Part shown: positions 1-9,316 of the stretch, piece after piece
Layout of the letters: each line of letters begins with the position of its first letter
Numbering within the stretch: position 1 is the first letter of the stretch
NCBI RefSeq assembly: GCF_002531935.1
Contig: NZ_NWSV01000003.1
Span: forward strand, 399,911 to 463,910
Direction of reading: 5' to 3'
Source of the DNA: Rhizobium chutanense
Lineage (GTDB): Bacteria; Pseudomonadota; Alphaproteobacteria; Rhizobiales; Rhizobiaceae
Length of the DNA: 64,000 nt
The notes under the pieces: model-generated
Told to the model about the DNA's origin: nothing
Databases searched by the model: none
The model's input: only the letters and a program-made list of their open reading frames with translations
Translations under genes and position numbers: made by a program

Positions 1-347
1 AGCGTGCCGGGCGTCAGGGTGATGAGATTTGCGAGCAAGGTAATCTCGAAATCGCTCGTCACCGTCAGAGGAAAAGCAAAAATACCGGGTTTCAGCTTCA
101 TATTGGGCGAGAGGACGGTGAGCGTGACCCTCCAGGCCGACAGCGACAACTCCTTCAGGAACAGCGCGGCAAGCGAAAGCACCCGGCCGACGCGGCGGAT
201 ATATCCTTTGCCGCCGAAGGGCTCGCGGATGATGGTGAGCGCCACCGCGCCGAGCAGGAAGCCGAAAACCAGATTATGCAGCGAGGCGCTGCCGGTAAGA
301 GAGACCCAGGCAACGGCCAGCAGCAGGTTGAAGAGAAAGGCGATCAT
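1..347 (-). CDS. mnhE: Mrp-type Na+(K+)/H+ antiporter subunit E (partial)
   Basis: The 5' part of an MnhE/PhaE subunit; the C-terminus runs off the left edge. The visible 115 residues begin MIAFLFNLLLAVAWVSLTGS, hold two N-terminal membrane helices, and continue with the amphipathic stretch and the ETLLANLITLTPGT-like motif (here EITLLANLITLTPGT) that marks the MnhE family. MnhE is a small membrane subunit of the multi-subunit monovalent cation/proton antiporter and is needed for stable assembly of the complex. Its ATG (345-347) overlaps the mnhD stop (344-346), so the two genes are translationally coupled. In this family mnhF and mnhG normally follow, outside this window (inference). Confidence 0.9.
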   Translation of the reverse strand, partial: MIAFLFNLLLAVAWVSLTGSASLHNLVFGFLLGAVALTIIREPFGGKGYIRRVGRVLSLAALFLKELSLSAWRVTLTVLSPNMKLKPGIFAFPLTVTSDFEITLLANLITLTPGT

Positions 348-1918
348 CGCACGCCTCCAGGAAAGACCGAATGAAGATAGGCCTGCGGATCGGCAAGGCC
401 GGCGGCGGCCGCTTGCGACAGCGCCAGCAGCCGGTCCGGCAGGATGCCGAAGCCGATGACCAGAGCCGTCAGTGCGGCAAGCGGCAGGCTGGTGCGCCAT
501 TCGGCTTTCGACGGGGTCAGAACGACCGGCGCCGGGCGCCAATAGGCGAGCAGGAAAAGGCGGCCGAAGGCGATCGTCGTCAGGAGACCGCCGGCAAGGA
601 TTGCCGCCGACAACCACCCGGCACCGAGATCGAGCGCGGCCTTGACGAGAATGACTTTTGGCCAGAAGCCGGAAAAGGGCGGCAGGCCGCAGGCGGCCAG
701 GAAAAGCACGAGGGAGAGTGCGGCAAAGCCGCCGCTTTGACGATAGAGCCCGCCGAGATTTGACAGCGCAAAGCCGCCGCCACGCCGGGCGATCTCGCCG
801 GCGGCAAGATAAAGCGCCGTCATCAGCACCATGGAATGGAGCGCATAGAAGACCGCGCCGCTGATGCCATCAATGCCACCGCCGGGGCCGCCGACGGGGC
901 CGCCGCCGAGAGCGACGCCGGCGAGCATGTTGCCGATGCCCGATATGACGATATAGCCGAACAGCCTGCGAATATCGTTTTCGGCAAGCGCACCGAGAGC
1001 GCCGACGACAATGGTCGCGGCGGCGGCGAGCGCAATCACCGGGGTCAGTTCCTGGCGTTCTACCGGCAGCAGCATCACCATCACCCGGATCAGCGCGTAA
1101 ATGCCGACCTTGGTGAGCAGGCCGGCAAACAGCGCCGAGACGACGATGCGCGGCGTATGATAGGCCGCGGGCAGCCAGAAATTGACCGGGAAGGCCGCCG
1201 CCTTCATGGCGAAGGCGAGCAGAAAGAGGCTCGCCAGCGTCATCAGCGGCGCCGTGCCGCGCAAATCCCTCGCCCTTGCAGCGATATCGGCCATGTTGAG
1301 CGTGCCGAAGGCGGCATAGAGGATGCCGACGCCGATCAGGAACAGCGTCGTGGCGATGAGGTTCAGCACCGCATATTTCAGCGCGCCGTCGATCTGTTGG
1401 CGTTCGGAGCCGAGGATGATCAGCCCGAAGGAGGAAATCAGCAGCACCTCGAACCAGACGTAGAGATTGAAGACGTCGCCGGTGAGAAAGGCGCCGCTGA
1501 CGCCGGCCATCAGCAGCATGAGCAGCGGGAAGAAGCCGTAGCGGCGGCCGCTTTCACCGATATCGGCCAGCGCATAGATGCCGCCGGCGAGCGCTGCAAG
1601 GGCTGCGGTGAACGCCAGCAGCGCCCCGAGAAGATCGACGGTGAAGGCGATGCCGAAGGGCGGCAGCCAGCGCCCCATAACCATGGTGAGCGGTCCTTCG
1701 GCAGCGACCTTGGCAAGCAGCGCCGCATCGATCAGAGCCAGGCCCGCAAGGCCGGATATGGCAAGCCCGGCCTGCAGGCGCGGATAGGCGCGCAGCATCA
1801 GCAGGACGGCGCCGAGCGCGATGCAATGGACGACCGGCAGGACGGCGAGCCAATGGGCGATCGGCACCGGGGCGGTGATCAGGGCGGCGGAGAGATCGAC
1901 GGTGGTGGGGGCGGCCAT
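344..1918 (-). CDS. mnhD: Mrp-type Na+(K+)/H+ antiporter subunit D
   Basis: 524-residue polytopic membrane protein of the NuoL/M/N-MrpA/D superfamily, with about 14 helices and a proton_antipo_M domain from about residue 125 to 420. The conserved membrane Glu of the fifth helix region is present (E157 in NLYVWFEVLL), as is the Lys-containing AMKAAAFPVNFWLP motif. In Mrp complexes MrpA and MrpD provide the proton/cation translocation paths. It is followed with a 4-base ATGA overlap by mnhE and preceded by mnhC with a 58-base gap, the only sizeable gap in this otherwise overlapping operon. The start is the ATG giving the full N-terminal helix. Confidence 0.95.
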   Translation of the reverse strand: MAAPTTVDLSAALITAPVPIAHWLAVLPVVHCIALGAVLLMLRAYPRLQAGLAISGLAGLALIDAALLAKVAAEGPLTMVMGRWLPPFGIAFTVDLLGALLAFTAALAALAGGIYALADIGESGRRYGFFPLLMLLMAGVSGAFLTGDVFNLYVWFEVLLISSFGLIILGSERQQIDGALKYAVLNLIATTLFLIGVGILYAAFGTLNMADIAARARDLRGTAPLMTLASLFLLAFAMKAAAFPVNFWLPAAYHTPRIVVSALFAGLLTKVGIYALIRVMVMLLPVERQELTPVIALAAAATIVVGALGALAENDIRRLFGYIVISGIGNMLAGVALGGGPVGGPGGGIDGISGAVFYALHSMVLMTALYLAAGEIARRGGGFALSNLGGLYRQSGGFAALSLVLFLAACGLPPFSGFWPKVILVKAALDLGAGWLSAAILAGGLLTTIAFGRLFLLAYWRPAPVVLTPSKAEWRTSLPLAALTALVIGFGILPDRLLALSQAAAAGLADPQAYLHSVFPGGVR

Positions 1919-1976
1919 CAGGGGTGGCCTCCGCTATCGCGAGAGAGGGCCTGCCGTGTGGTGCCAAACATCCGCA

Positions 1977-2357
1977 TCAATACCCCAATGGCGGCAGCGG
2001 CCGGTCGTCGGGCTCGGCGGCGCGCATCTGGCTGGTGTCGTCGGTGCCGAGGTCCTGATAGGCGCGGTAGGTCAGCACCAGCAGGAAGGCAAGGAAGGAA
2101 AAGGAGATGACGATCGCCGTCAGGATGAGCGCCTGCGGCAGCGGGTTGGCCGCGCCTTCGGGCAGGCTGTCGAGGCCCGCCGGGATGATCGGCGGGACTT
2201 CGCGCGTCAGCCGGCCCGATGTAAAGAGCAGCAGATTGACCGAGTTGCCGAGGATGGCGATGCCAAGCACGATGCGGATCGTGAATTTCGACAGCAGGAG
2301 ATAGATGGCGGCGGCAAAGAACAGGCCGACGAGGATCGAAAGAAGGGGCTCCATCAT
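1977..2357 (-). CDS. mnhC: Mrp-type Na+(K+)/H+ antiporter subunit C
   Basis: 126-residue NuoK-like protein with three predicted helices, starting [20 protein letters not shown]. The NSVNLLLF and [13 protein letters not shown] segments are signature stretches of MnhC/MrpC. The C-terminal tail (from about residue 100) is acidic and proline-rich and is probably cytoplasmic. The subunit belongs to the same membrane complex as its neighbours. Its ATG overlaps the mnhB stop by 4 bases, so it is coupled to mnhB; length matches the family. Confidence 0.94.
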   Translation of the reverse strand: MMEPLLSILVGLFFAAAIYLLLSKFTIRIVLGIAILGNSVNLLLFTSGRLTREVPPIIPAGLDSLPEGAANPLPQALILTAIVISFSFLAFLLVLTYRAYQDLGTDDTSQMRAAEPDDRPLPPLGY

Positions 2358-2773
2358 TCCATCTCCTTTTCTTCCAATGCCAGGGCAATCGAGGTGATGG
2401 CCCCGAAGACGACGAGATAGACGCCGACATCAAAGAGCATGACGCTCGACAGCGGCACTTCGAGACCGAAGAGATCCGGATAGATCCAGAGGCCGGTCAT
2501 GAAGGGAACGGCAAAAAACAGGGAAAGAAGGCCGGCTGCCGTCGACAGCAGCAGGCCGAAGCCGGCAATCGACAGCGGATGAAAAAACAGCGCCCGGCGA
2601 ACGGCGGCGACGCCGAGGGCAATGCCGTAGATTGCCAGTCCCGAGGCGGCGATCAGCCCGCCGATGAAGCCGCCGCCCGGCTCGTTATGGCCGCGCAACA
2701 GCACGAAAACCGAAAAAAGCAGCATCAGCGTGGTGAGGAACGGAGCGATGGTGCGGAAGATCAGGGTGTTCAT
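2354..2773 (-). CDS. mnhB: Mrp-type Na+(K+)/H+ antiporter subunit B
   Basis: 139-residue membrane protein with four helices and the MnhB domain; the [17 protein letters not shown] segment is the typical family motif. It is a separate gene overlapped by 4 bases at each end with mnhA and mnhC. Having A and B as separate genes is the arrangement of the seven-gene (group 1) Mrp operons, in contrast to the fused PhaAB of the first pha operon described in Sinorhizobium meliloti. This suggests a pha2-like system (inference from gene order). Confidence 0.94.
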   Translation of the reverse strand: MNTLIFRTIAPFLTTLMLLFSVFVLLRGHNEPGGGFIGGLIAASGLAIYGIALGVAAVRRALFFHPLSIAGFGLLLSTAAGLLSLFFAVPFMTGLWIYPDLFGLEVPLSSVMLFDVGVYLVVFGAITSIALALEEKEME

Positions 2774-5136
2774 CGGCCCTCCGCCTCCAGCGCGGGATCA
2801 TTGGCGGCAAGCTTGCGCTCGCTGCCGGCACGGATACGGATCAGCGCCAGGATGGCCAGGCCGGTGACGGCGACGACGGCGATTTCGCCAAGCGTGTCGG
2901 TGCCGCGGAAATCGACGATGATGACGTTGACGACATTGGCACCGTGGGCAATCGATTTCGAATAGGTATTGAAGAAGAGCGTCAGCGCATCATTGAACGG
3001 CGCCTGCGTTGCCCGCATCAGCAGAAGCGTGAAGCCGAGGCCGCAAGCCAGTGCAAGCGCGCCGTCGAAGAGCCCGTGTGCGAGCGGGCGCCGATCGCCC
3101 GGCGAGAGACGGAGTCTGGTCATGACCAGAGCGAGGATGACCACCGACAGGGTTTCGACCATGAACTGGGTGAAAGCCAGATCCGGTGCGCCGAACAGCA
3201 GGAAGATGATGGCGACGGCAAAGCCCTGGATACCGAGCGAGACGATCGCCGTCAGCCGGTCGCGGGCGACGAGCACGGCGGCAAGGCCGAAGGCCGCAAT
3301 CAGCAAGACCGCCCATTCATGGAGCCCGACATCGGCCGGCCAGGCGGGAGGGCGCGGCAGTTCACCATAGACGACAGGAGGAATGAGGAGGATGGCGGCG
3401 ACCGCGAGGAAGGTGCAGGTGACATAGATCTGCAGCCGCCCCGGCTGGAGGACACGCATGAGCCGGCCGGCAAAGCGGACAAGCCCCGATATGGCGAGGT
3501 CGAAACCGTGATCCGGCCCGCGCCCGGCCGCGCTGAGGAAACCGGCCATCGCCGAGCGGGCGGGCGCGAGCTGCCAGTATAGGCCGATACCGAGCAGTAT
3601 GGTCAGGGCGGAGAGTACCAGGGGAAGGCCTGGATGCAACGCCAACGAAATGTCGATGTCGGCGGGGGTCTGGCGGATGGCGGCTGCGATCGGCGAGGAC
3701 AGGACAGCGTGGGTGAAATTCGAAAAGACCGCGGCAAATAGGCCGAGGGCGGCGAGAACGGCCGGGCCGAGCCAGAGCAGGACGGGCGCTTCGTGCGGAT
3801 GTTTCGGCGTCTCCAGCGGCCGGCCGAGAAAGGGTTTCAGCCCGACAGCGAAGGCGACGGCAAACATCAGCGCGTTGCCGAAGACGGTTATGGCGGTGAA
3901 CGTCAGCGCGCGGACATCGCCGCCGACCAATGCCGTATAGATCTCCTCCTTGGCGAGGAAGCCGAAGAAGGGCGGCAGGCCGGCCATCGACAACGCCGCC
4001 GCAACTGCGATGATCCATGTCAGCGGCATCGCCCGCATCAGGCCGCCGAGCCTGGTGATATCGCGCGTGCCGGTTTCGTGATCGATGATGCCGGCGACCA
4101 TGAACAGCGCACCTTTGAAGAGGCAATGCGCCACCAGATAGAGTGCCGCCGCCGCCACCGCATGTTCCGAGCCGAAACCGATCAGCATGACCAGCAGGCC
4201 GAGCGAGGAAACGGTGGAATAGGCGAGCTTGAGCTTCAGGTCGGTCTGGCCGATGGCAAATGCGGCGCCGACCACCAGCGTCAGCCCGCCGAAGAAAGGC
4301 AGAAGGATTTCCCAGGCGGTGGTCGCCCCCATGATGGGGTTGAGCCGCATCAGCAGATAGACGCCGGCCTTCACCATGGTGGCCGAATGCAGGTAGGCCG
4401 ACACCGGCGTCGGCGCCTCCATGGCGTTCGGCAGCCAGAAATGGAAGGGAAACTGCGCCGACTTGGTGAAGGCGCCGCCCAGAACCAGGATAAGGACAGC
4501 GAGATAGGCGGGGCTTTCGCGGACGAGATCGCCAAATCCCATCAGCTCGGACATCCGGGCGACGCCGGTGACGTTCCAGAGCAGCAGCAGGCCAGCGAGC
4601 AGGCAGAGCCCTCCCCCGCCGGTCACGACCAAGGCCTGCAGGGCGGCGCGGCGGGCCGCCGCTCGCTCGTGATCGAAGCCGATCAGCAGGAAGGAGGTGA
4701 TCGATGTCAGTTCCCAGAAGATGAAGAGCATCAGGAAACTGTCGGAAACGACGACGCCGAGCATGGCGCCCATGAACAGGAAGATGAAGGAGAAGAAGCG
4801 GCCCTGATCCTTGTGTGCCTTGAGGTAGCCGCCGGCATAAAGCACGATCAGGGTGCCGATGCCGGTGATCAGCAGCGCGAAGGCGAGCGACAGGCCGTCG
4901 AGGAGCCAGGAGAAGGAGAGATTGAAACTCGGCACCCAGGCATAACCGCCGGTAACGACTTCGCCGCGCGCGATCTTGGGAATGAAACGCAGGAAATGCA
5001 GGAAGGCCAGCAAGGGCGCGATCGCCAGCAGCCAGGCGCCGTTGGCGCCGAAGATGCGGATGACGACGGGGGCGACAAGGGCGCCGGCAAGCGGCAGACA
5101 CAGGGCCAGAAATGTCAGAGCCGTGACATCGGCCAT
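2770..5136 (-). CDS. mnhA: Mrp-type Na+(K+)/H+ antiporter subunit A
   Basis: 788-residue membrane protein, the largest antiporter subunit. It has a NuoL-like N-terminal half with the membrane Glu (E142 in [12 protein letters not shown]), a Lys-bearing [14 protein letters not shown] motif, then a C-terminal extension with DUF4040-type helices (around 610-690) and the [18 protein letters not shown] segment found only in MrpA. This extension separates it from complex I subunits. First gene of the operon; a strong ribosome site (GGAGGGGAC) precedes the ATG. Role: cation/proton exchange for pH and salt tolerance; in rhizobia such systems have been linked to K+ or Na+ efflux, and which ion is used here cannot be read from the sequence. 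Confidence 0.95.
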   Translation of the reverse strand: MADVTALTFLALCLPLAGALVAPVVIRIFGANGAWLLAIAPLLAFLHFLRFIPKIARGEVVTGGYAWVPSFNLSFSWLLDGLSLAFALLITGIGTLIVLYAGGYLKAHKDQGRFFSFIFLFMGAMLGVVVSDSFLMLFIFWELTSITSFLLIGFDHERAAARRAALQALVVTGGGGLCLLAGLLLLWNVTGVARMSELMGFGDLVRESPAYLAVLILVLGGAFTKSAQFPFHFWLPNAMEAPTPVSAYLHSATMVKAGVYLLMRLNPIMGATTAWEILLPFFGGLTLVVGAAFAIGQTDLKLKLAYSTVSSLGLLVMLIGFGSEHAVAAAALYLVAHCLFKGALFMVAGIIDHETGTRDITRLGGLMRAMPLTWIIAVAAALSMAGLPPFFGFLAKEEIYTALVGGDVRALTFTAITVFGNALMFAVAFAVGLKPFLGRPLETPKHPHEAPVLLWLGPAVLAALGLFAAVFSNFTHAVLSSPIAAAIRQTPADIDISLALHPGLPLVLSALTILLGIGLYWQLAPARSAMAGFLSAAGRGPDHGFDLAISGLVRFAGRLMRVLQPGRLQIYVTCTFLAVAAILLIPPVVYGELPRPPAWPADVGLHEWAVLLIAAFGLAAVLVARDRLTAIVSLGIQGFAVAIIFLLFGAPDLAFTQFMVETLSVVILALVMTRLRLSPGDRRPLAHGLFDGALALACGLGFTLLLMRATQAPFNDALTLFFNTYSKSIAHGANVVNVIIVDFRGTDTLGEIAVVAVTGLAILALIRIRAGSERKLAANDPALEAEGR

Positions 5137-5224
5137 GTCCCCTCCCCAACCGCGGTAAACGAAGCGCCGGCGAAAACCGGCCCGTCTTCTGACTTAGGCG
5201 AAACAGGAGAGGGTCTCAAGCGAT

Positions 5225-5241
5225 TTCGCCCATAGGGCGAA
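5225..5241. repeat. Short perfect hairpin upstream of mnhA
   Basis: TTCGCCC-ATA-GGGCGAA forms a 7-bp stem with a 3-base loop between the small membrane protein gene and mnhA. It has no T-run, so it is not a clear terminator; it could be an operator for the mnh promoter. Confidence 0.4.
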
Positions 5242-5260
5242 GGCAATCAGGCTATCGACC

Positions 5261-5352
5261 GGGCCGCCGCCAGGCTGTCGTCCGGGCCGCCGTCAAGCCG
5301 TCGTCCGGGCCGCCATCAGGCTGTCGTCCGGGCCGCCGTCAGGCCGTCGTCC
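5261..5352. repeat. Four tandem copies of a 23-bp unit
   Basis: Four head-to-tail copies of a GC-rich 23-bp unit (first copy 5261-5283, then 5284-5306, 5307-5329, 5330-5352), differing at a few positions; consensus gggccgccgtcaggc then ygtcgtcc. The unit length is not a multiple of three. The last copy overlaps the 3' end and stop codon of the small membrane protein gene on the minus strand, so repeat expansion could change that C-terminus. Confidence 0.9.
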
Positions 5353-5554
5353 GGGAAAGACGCGTCAGCAGCCGGGCGATGCCGCCGTGCAGAACGAAGA
5401 CCAGAAGCGTCAGCGGCCAGATCAGGCAGGCGAACAGCCCGGCGAGACGATGGAGCGTCAAGCCGTCATGGTTGGCCCAGCCTTCCAACAGTGTGACCGC
5501 CATGGCCGCCAGAGCGACGAGGCCGTAGAGCAGGACAATTGCTGCTTCAAACAC
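5339..5554 (-). CDS. Small two-helix membrane protein, function unknown
   Basis: 71 residues starting at a GTG (a GGGGAATC ribosome site lies upstream). Two hydrophobic segments (about 5-24 and 36-56) suggest a two-pass inner-membrane protein. It lies upstream of mnhA on the same strand but 200 bases away, with tandem repeats between, so it is probably not an Mrp subunit. I do not recognise a family. The last codons (LSRTTA) are encoded inside the 23-bp tandem repeat. Confidence 0.6.
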   Translation of the reverse strand: MFEAAIVLLYGLVALAAMAVTLLEGWANHDGLTLHRLAGLFACLIWPLTLLVFVLHGGIARLLTRLSRTTA

Positions 5555-5743
5555 CAGTGATTCCCCAATGCACGTAACATTAACCCTAACAGAAAACTCC
5601 TAACGGATGTAAGAGCAAGCGTCCTCCTCCAAAAGCGGTACACGGCGAATTGGGCAGGATGGTGCCCAAGGCTTGATGAATCGGAGACGGCGCACCACAT
5701 TTTCTCGCAAAACGGAACCGCCCCTCGACGAAAGGAGCATGGC

Positions 5744-6157
5744 ATGTCCGAAACTGCAACCACCGCCAAGATCCATAAGACCGATGCGGAATGGAAAGAG
5801 CAGCTCACCCCCGAGCAATACCGCATCACCCGCCAGCACGGCACCGAGCGCGCCTTCACCGGCCCCTACTGGGATTCCTTCGAGACCGGGCTTTACCGCT
5901 GCGTCGGCTGCAATGCGCCGCTTTTCCGCTCCGACACCAAATTCGATGCCGGCTGCGGCTGGCCGAGCTATTTCGAAGCGGTATCGCCCGATGCGGTGAC
6001 CGAACATCGCGACACGGCCTTTGGCATGGTGCGCACCGAAATCCGCTGCGGCAGCTGCGAAGCCCATCTCGGCCACGTCTTCCCCGACGGCCCGCCGCCG
6101 ACCGGCCTGCGCTACTGCATCAATGGACATGCCATGGTGTTCGAGGCGGGGAAGTAA
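5744..6157 (+). CDS. msrB: Peptide-methionine (R)-S-oxide reductase MsrB
   Basis: 137-residue cytosolic MsrB, reducing methionine-R-sulfoxide in proteins with thioredoxin as electron donor. Visible: zinc-binding pairs C53-x2-C56 and C102-x2-C105, the CGWPS motif with C71 (probable resolving Cys), and catalytic C125 in RYCING. The second half of the usual RYCINSAS motif reads RYCINGHA here. A GGAG ribosome site sits upstream of the ATG. Single-gene transcription unit divergent from the small membrane protein gene. Length and motifs fit the standalone MsrB family. Confidence 0.95.
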   Translation: MSETATTAKIHKTDAEWKEQLTPEQYRITRQHGTERAFTGPYWDSFETGLYRCVGCNAPLFRSDTKFDAGCGWPSYFEAVSPDAVTEHRDTAFGMVRTEIRCGSCEAHLGHVFPDGPPPTGLRYCINGHAMVFEAGK

Positions 6158-6184
6158 GGCGATCTCGACCCGCGATCGGCAAGC

Positions 6185-6207
6185 GGCTCATCCGGATGCG
6201 ATGAGCC
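6185..6207 (+). terminator. Hairpin after msrB
   Basis: GGCTCATC and GATGAGCC form an 8-bp perfect stem with a 7-base loop, followed within a few bases by a CTTTTAT stretch. It lies 28 bases after the msrB stop and just before the next gene, so it may act as a weak intrinsic terminator. Confidence 0.5.
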
Positions 6208-6241
6208 TCTGACCTTTTATGTCGTTCAAGGAGGAGAAGCC

Positions 6242-6769
6242 GTGCCGCGAAACATCCTGAAGACCGACCGGCTGATATTGCGGGAGATCACGCCTGAGGA
6301 CCTCCCGCTTCTCCACCGTATTTTCGGCGATGCCGAATGCATGCGCTATTATCCTGGCGTAAAGAGCTTCGACGAAACCGCACGCTGGTTTCAGCGGCTC
6401 GCCTTCGACAGTTATACGGGCCACGGTTTCGGCCTCTGGGCGGTGACGGATCGGCGGAGCGGCGACTTGCTTGGTGATTGCGGCATCACATTGCAGGAAA
6501 CCTCTGCGGGGCTGGAACCCGAGATCGGCTATCACCTGTGGCGCGACCATTGGGGCAAGGGCTATGCGGCCGAGGCGGCGATTGCGTGTCGAGATTACGC
6601 GCTTGATACGCTGAGCCTGGCGCGTATCGTCTCCATCGTCAGGCCCGACAATATTCGCTCGCAACGGGTCGCGGAGCAGGTGCATCGGCGGCGGGAAGCA
6701 TTCCTCAAAGCCGCAAGCCTCGATGGCAGCGCGGTGGAATTCCACCTCTATATTACGGAGAAGTTGTAG
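6242..6769 (+). CDS. GNAT family N-acetyltransferase (RimJ/RimL-like)
   Basis: 175 residues starting at GTG behind a very strong AAGGAGGAG ribosome site. The N-terminus LKTDRLILREITPEDLP is typical of the RimJ/RimL branch; the acetyl-CoA pyrophosphate loop is the WGKGYAAEA stretch near residue 100, and NIRSQRVAE is the usual terminal motif. It should transfer acetyl from acetyl-CoA to an amine; the substrate is unknown. After NIRSQRVAE the family usually reads KLGM or similar; here it is QVHRRREAF, so the C-terminal strand is somewhat diverged. Confidence 0.85.
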   Translation: MPRNILKTDRLILREITPEDLPLLHRIFGDAECMRYYPGVKSFDETARWFQRLAFDSYTGHGFGLWAVTDRRSGDLLGDCGITLQETSAGLEPEIGYHLWRDHWGKGYAAEAAIACRDYALDTLSLARIVSIVRPDNIRSQRVAEQVHRRREAFLKAASLDGSAVEFHLYITEKL

Positions 6770-6811
6770 GGAAATTCAGACCTGAGACCGCCCCCTCATC
6801 AGGTGCCGCTC

Positions 6812-6988
6812 ACCCCTCCCCAACCCCTCCCCACAAGGGGGAGGGACTAACCGTGCAGCACCGCTTCACGTACCCCCCAATCGTCCCAACCGTTGAGAAG
6901 TAACAATCGGCAAGACCTCTCCTTTTGACCGCCGCCGGGGACCGCAGCTTAGTCCCTCCCCCTTGTGGGGAGGGGTTGGGGAGGGGTT
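6812..6988. repeat. Palindromic intergenic element, family A, copy 1
   Basis: Two 37-bp arms (6812-6848 and about 6951-6988) are inverted copies built from CCCCTCCCC AACCCCTCCCC ACAAGGGGGAGGG, separated by about 102 bases. Same arms recur near 24.0 and 31.4 kb. This copy has a diverged core. It fills the space between two convergent genes. Confidence 0.9.
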
Positions 6989-7021
6989 TTCACAGTGGAC
7001 GTCGACAGACGCCCCGAGCGA

Positions 7022-7723
7022 TCACTCATGCTCGGCAGGACATGGCCAGCTTGTCGGGGCGGAGAGGCCGGCCGGGAGTTTGGTCGAGGCATCGCCGCAG
7101 GCCAGCTCTATCTGCGCCTGTTCAAGCCCGGTCGCGGCCGAAAGATCCAGGCCTTCGATGCGGGTGAGGAACATGAAGGCACGATCGAACATGGCCGCAC
7201 CTTCGAAGGCCGCTCCGGAGAGATCGGCGCGGGAAAGGTTGGCGAAGGAGAATTTCGTCCCCGTCAACACCGCCTTATCGAAATCGGCGCGGCCGAGTTC
7301 GGCCTTTTCGAAGCTCGCGCCGGCAAGCCGGGCGCCGGCAAAATTGGCCCGCTGCAGCTCGGCGCCGGCGAAGATGGCGCCTTCGCCGATGATATTGGCG
7401 AAGCTGGCGCGATAGGCCTCGATCTTGGCGAAATTGGCGCCTTCGGCATGGGCGCCCTCAAGGGAGGCACGCACCAGCGTCGCCTTCTCGAGATTGGCGG
7501 ATTTGAAGTTGGCGCCGGCCAGGTCGGTCAGCGAGAAATCGGTGCCGATGAGATTGGCGCCTTCGAGATCACTGCCCTGCAGCATCAGGTTCTTCTTGGT
7601 GCATTCCTGCCAGTCGAGCTTCGGCGAGGCCAGGCTGCCGCAATCGGCGGCCCGGGCGGCAACCGGCGGAAATGCCAGAAGGACGAGGGCAAGGAGACCG
7701 AGCGACGATCCGTGCATTGCCAT
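7022..7723 (-). CDS. Secreted pentapeptide-repeat protein
   Basis: About 233 residues from the ATG at 7723, chosen because GGAGGTG lies 9 bases upstream; an in-frame ATG at 7741 is possible. A signal peptide (hydrophobic 8-22, cleavage near AARA-ADC) is followed by about 25 pentapeptide repeats of A(D/N)LXX type from residue 50 to 200 (GANLIGTDFSLTDLAGANF and onward), predicted to fold as a right-handed square beta-helix. A Cys near each end of the mature protein could form a disulfide. Periplasmic location is likely; function is unknown. The 3' end lies next to family A repeat copy 1. Confidence 0.88.
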   Translation of the reverse strand: MAMHGSSLGLLALVLLAFPPVAARAADCGSLASPKLDWQECTKKNLMLQGSDLEGANLIGTDFSLTDLAGANFKSANLEKATLVRASLEGAHAEGANFAKIEAYRASFANIIGEGAIFAGAELQRANFAGARLAGASFEKAELGRADFDKAVLTGTKFSFANLSRADLSGAAFEGAAMFDRAFMFLTRIEGLDLSAATGLEQAQIELACGDASTKLPAGLSAPTSWPCPAEHE

Positions 7724-7882
7724 TGAACTGTTCACCTCCATGACATTCGGGCATTTTCGGGCATGACATTTCGGGCATGCCGTTCTGAAGCCGCCTCTCG
7801 CGAAGCAGGCAGCTTCCCCTTTCTTACACAGCTCAGACTACAATAAAAAGATGGCGAGCGCCTTCACAAAGGCGCTGCCGGA

Positions 7883-8392
7883 TCAGGCCGGAGGCAGGCG
7901 AAGCTCCATGCAGGTCAGATCAAGCCAGCGGCCGAACTTGGTGCCGACTTCCGAAAATCGGCCGGCAATGCGGAAACCGAGCTTTTCGTGCAGCCGGATC
8001 GAGGCGGTGTTTTCGGCCTCGATGCCGGCAATCATCACATGGATATTGCCGGCTGCGGCACGGACGATCAGTTCCCGCATCAAACGCTCGCCGATGCCGG
8101 CGCCGCGGCAATCCTTGTCGACATAGACAGAATGCTCGACCGTGTGGCGATAGCCGTCGAAGGCCCGCCAATCGCCGTAGGAGGCATAGCCCGCGACCTT
8201 GCCCGAGAGTTCGGCGACGATGACGGGAAAGCCGCGCGCCTTGCGCGCCTTCATCCATTCCCGGCGGTTGTCGAGATCGACCAGCGTATCGTTCCAGATT
8301 GCCGTCGTGTGTTCGACGGCGTGATTGTAGATATCGCGGATAGCGGAAAGATCGGCTTCGCTGGCGTCGCGGAGGAGAACGGCGTCTGTCAT
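7883..8392 (-). CDS. GNAT N-acetyltransferase, Pat/MnaT-like
   Basis: 169-residue GNAT of the phosphinothricin/methionine sulfoximine acetyltransferase group. Family marks: RDASEADLSAIRDIYNHAVEHTTAIWND at the N-terminus, YVDKDCRGAGIG (acetyl-CoA loop), IAGIEAENTASIRLHEKLGF and the FGRWLDLTCMEL ending. Enzymes of this group acetylate small amino-acid analogues. Single-gene unit on the minus strand. Substrate assignment is inferred from family resemblance only. Confidence 0.88.
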   Translation of the reverse strand: MTDAVLLRDASEADLSAIRDIYNHAVEHTTAIWNDTLVDLDNRREWMKARKARGFPVIVAELSGKVAGYASYGDWRAFDGYRHTVEHSVYVDKDCRGAGIGERLMRELIVRAAAGNIHVMIAGIEAENTASIRLHEKLGFRIAGRFSEVGTKFGRWLDLTCMELRLPPA

Positions 8393-8469
8393 GATTGCCC
8401 GGCTCGAATTGACTGCCGGGATGGCATACGCCCCGCTCCCGAAGATGTAAACGGCGGCTTCGAGAACTC

Positions 8470-8523
8470 TTTGTTTTCACGCATGTCGTTGTCGCAAAGC
8501 CGCGCACGGTTTTGCGCGACATG
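8470..8523. repeat. Small palindromic element, family D, copy 1
   Basis: Outer arms CATGTCG / CGACATG around a core with GCAAAGCCGC and GCACGGTTTTGC, preceded by TTTGTTTTCACG. Related elements lie at 33646-33754 and 51578-51636. It lies just 3' of the hemolysin III-like gene and could fold at the end of its transcript. Confidence 0.7.
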
Positions 8524-8529
8524 TTCTCG

Positions 8530-9207
8530 TCAAACGCCCGGCGCCGACAGGCTGAAACAGGTGAAGACGGCCGAATAGTGCACGGCGGCGGCGGTAACGA
8601 CGAAACCGTGCCAGATGGCGTTCTGGAAGCGCAGCTTCTCCCAGACATGGAAGATGACGCCGAGCGAATAGATGACGCCGCCGATGACGATCAGCAGCAT
8701 CGAGGCGGAGGGAATACGCGCGGCGACAGGCCCGGCCACCAGCACGCCGCTCCAGCCCATGGCGAGGTAAAGCAGGATGGCCAGACGGTCGTAACGGCCG
8801 GGAAAGACGCATTTCAGCACGATGCCGGCGGTGGCGAACAGCCAGATCGCCACCAGCATGGAGAAGAGCAGCGGATCGTCGGCGCCGCGCTGGAGGAAGG
8901 GCGTGTAGGTGGCGGCGATCAACAGGAAGATCGCCGAATGATCGAAGCGGCGCAGGTACCATTTGGTGGGCGAGACCGGCCAGGCATTGTAGGAAAAGGA
9001 AATGGCGAGCGTCAGCACCAGCCCGACGCCATAGATCCAGGCGGCGGCGAGCGCGCCGTAAGAGCTCCAGAGCGTAGCATAGAAGATCAGCACGGTGGCG
9101 CCGATCAGCGCCAGCACGAGACCGACGCCATGGACGATGCCGTCGGCGATCAGTTCATATCTGTCGTAAACCCAGCGAATACCGTTGAATTCGGCCATGC
9201 ACGCCAA
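8530..9207 (-). CDS. Hemolysin III / PAQR-family membrane protein
   Basis: 225 residues with seven predicted helices. The family fingerprint is present: ADGIVHGVG near the first helix, FSYNAWP, RRFDHSAIFLLIAATYTPF and the C-terminal FHVWEKLRFQNAIWHGFVV, giving the His/Asp/Ser metal-site residues shared by hemolysin III and PAQR proteins. Despite the name most bacterial members are not proven hemolysins; several are linked to membrane fluidity. The start follows the first ATG; a later ATG (MAEF) four codons in is an alternative. Confidence 0.9.
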   Translation of the reverse strand: MACMAEFNGIRWVYDRYELIADGIVHGVGLVLALIGATVLIFYATLWSSYGALAAAWIYGVGLVLTLAISFSYNAWPVSPTKWYLRRFDHSAIFLLIAATYTPFLQRGADDPLLFSMLVAIWLFATAGIVLKCVFPGRYDRLAILLYLAMGWSGVLVAGPVAARIPSASMLLIVIGGVIYSLGVIFHVWEKLRFQNAIWHGFVVTAAAVHYSAVFTCFSLSAPGV

Positions 9208-9316
9208 TCCGTTTCAGACCCCGGCTGCAATCGTCTCATTGAACAGACGGGCGCGCAACTGCGGCTCAGCGCACAGGCGGTAAATCTTCGTGACAGGCCG
9301 CAAGACCTGCCGCACA

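Noticed and set aside
836..2110. Long open frame antisense to mnhD (and similar long antisense frames at 3793-5235, 15203-17473, 19763-21013, 21347-23089, 55563-57107)
   Set aside because: All lie opposite well-recognised genes, have Arg/Gly/Asp/His-rich compositions with no family pattern, and arise from the GC-rich third-position bias of the real genes.
5261..5352. CRISPR-like array
   Set aside because: Units are directly adjacent without spacers.
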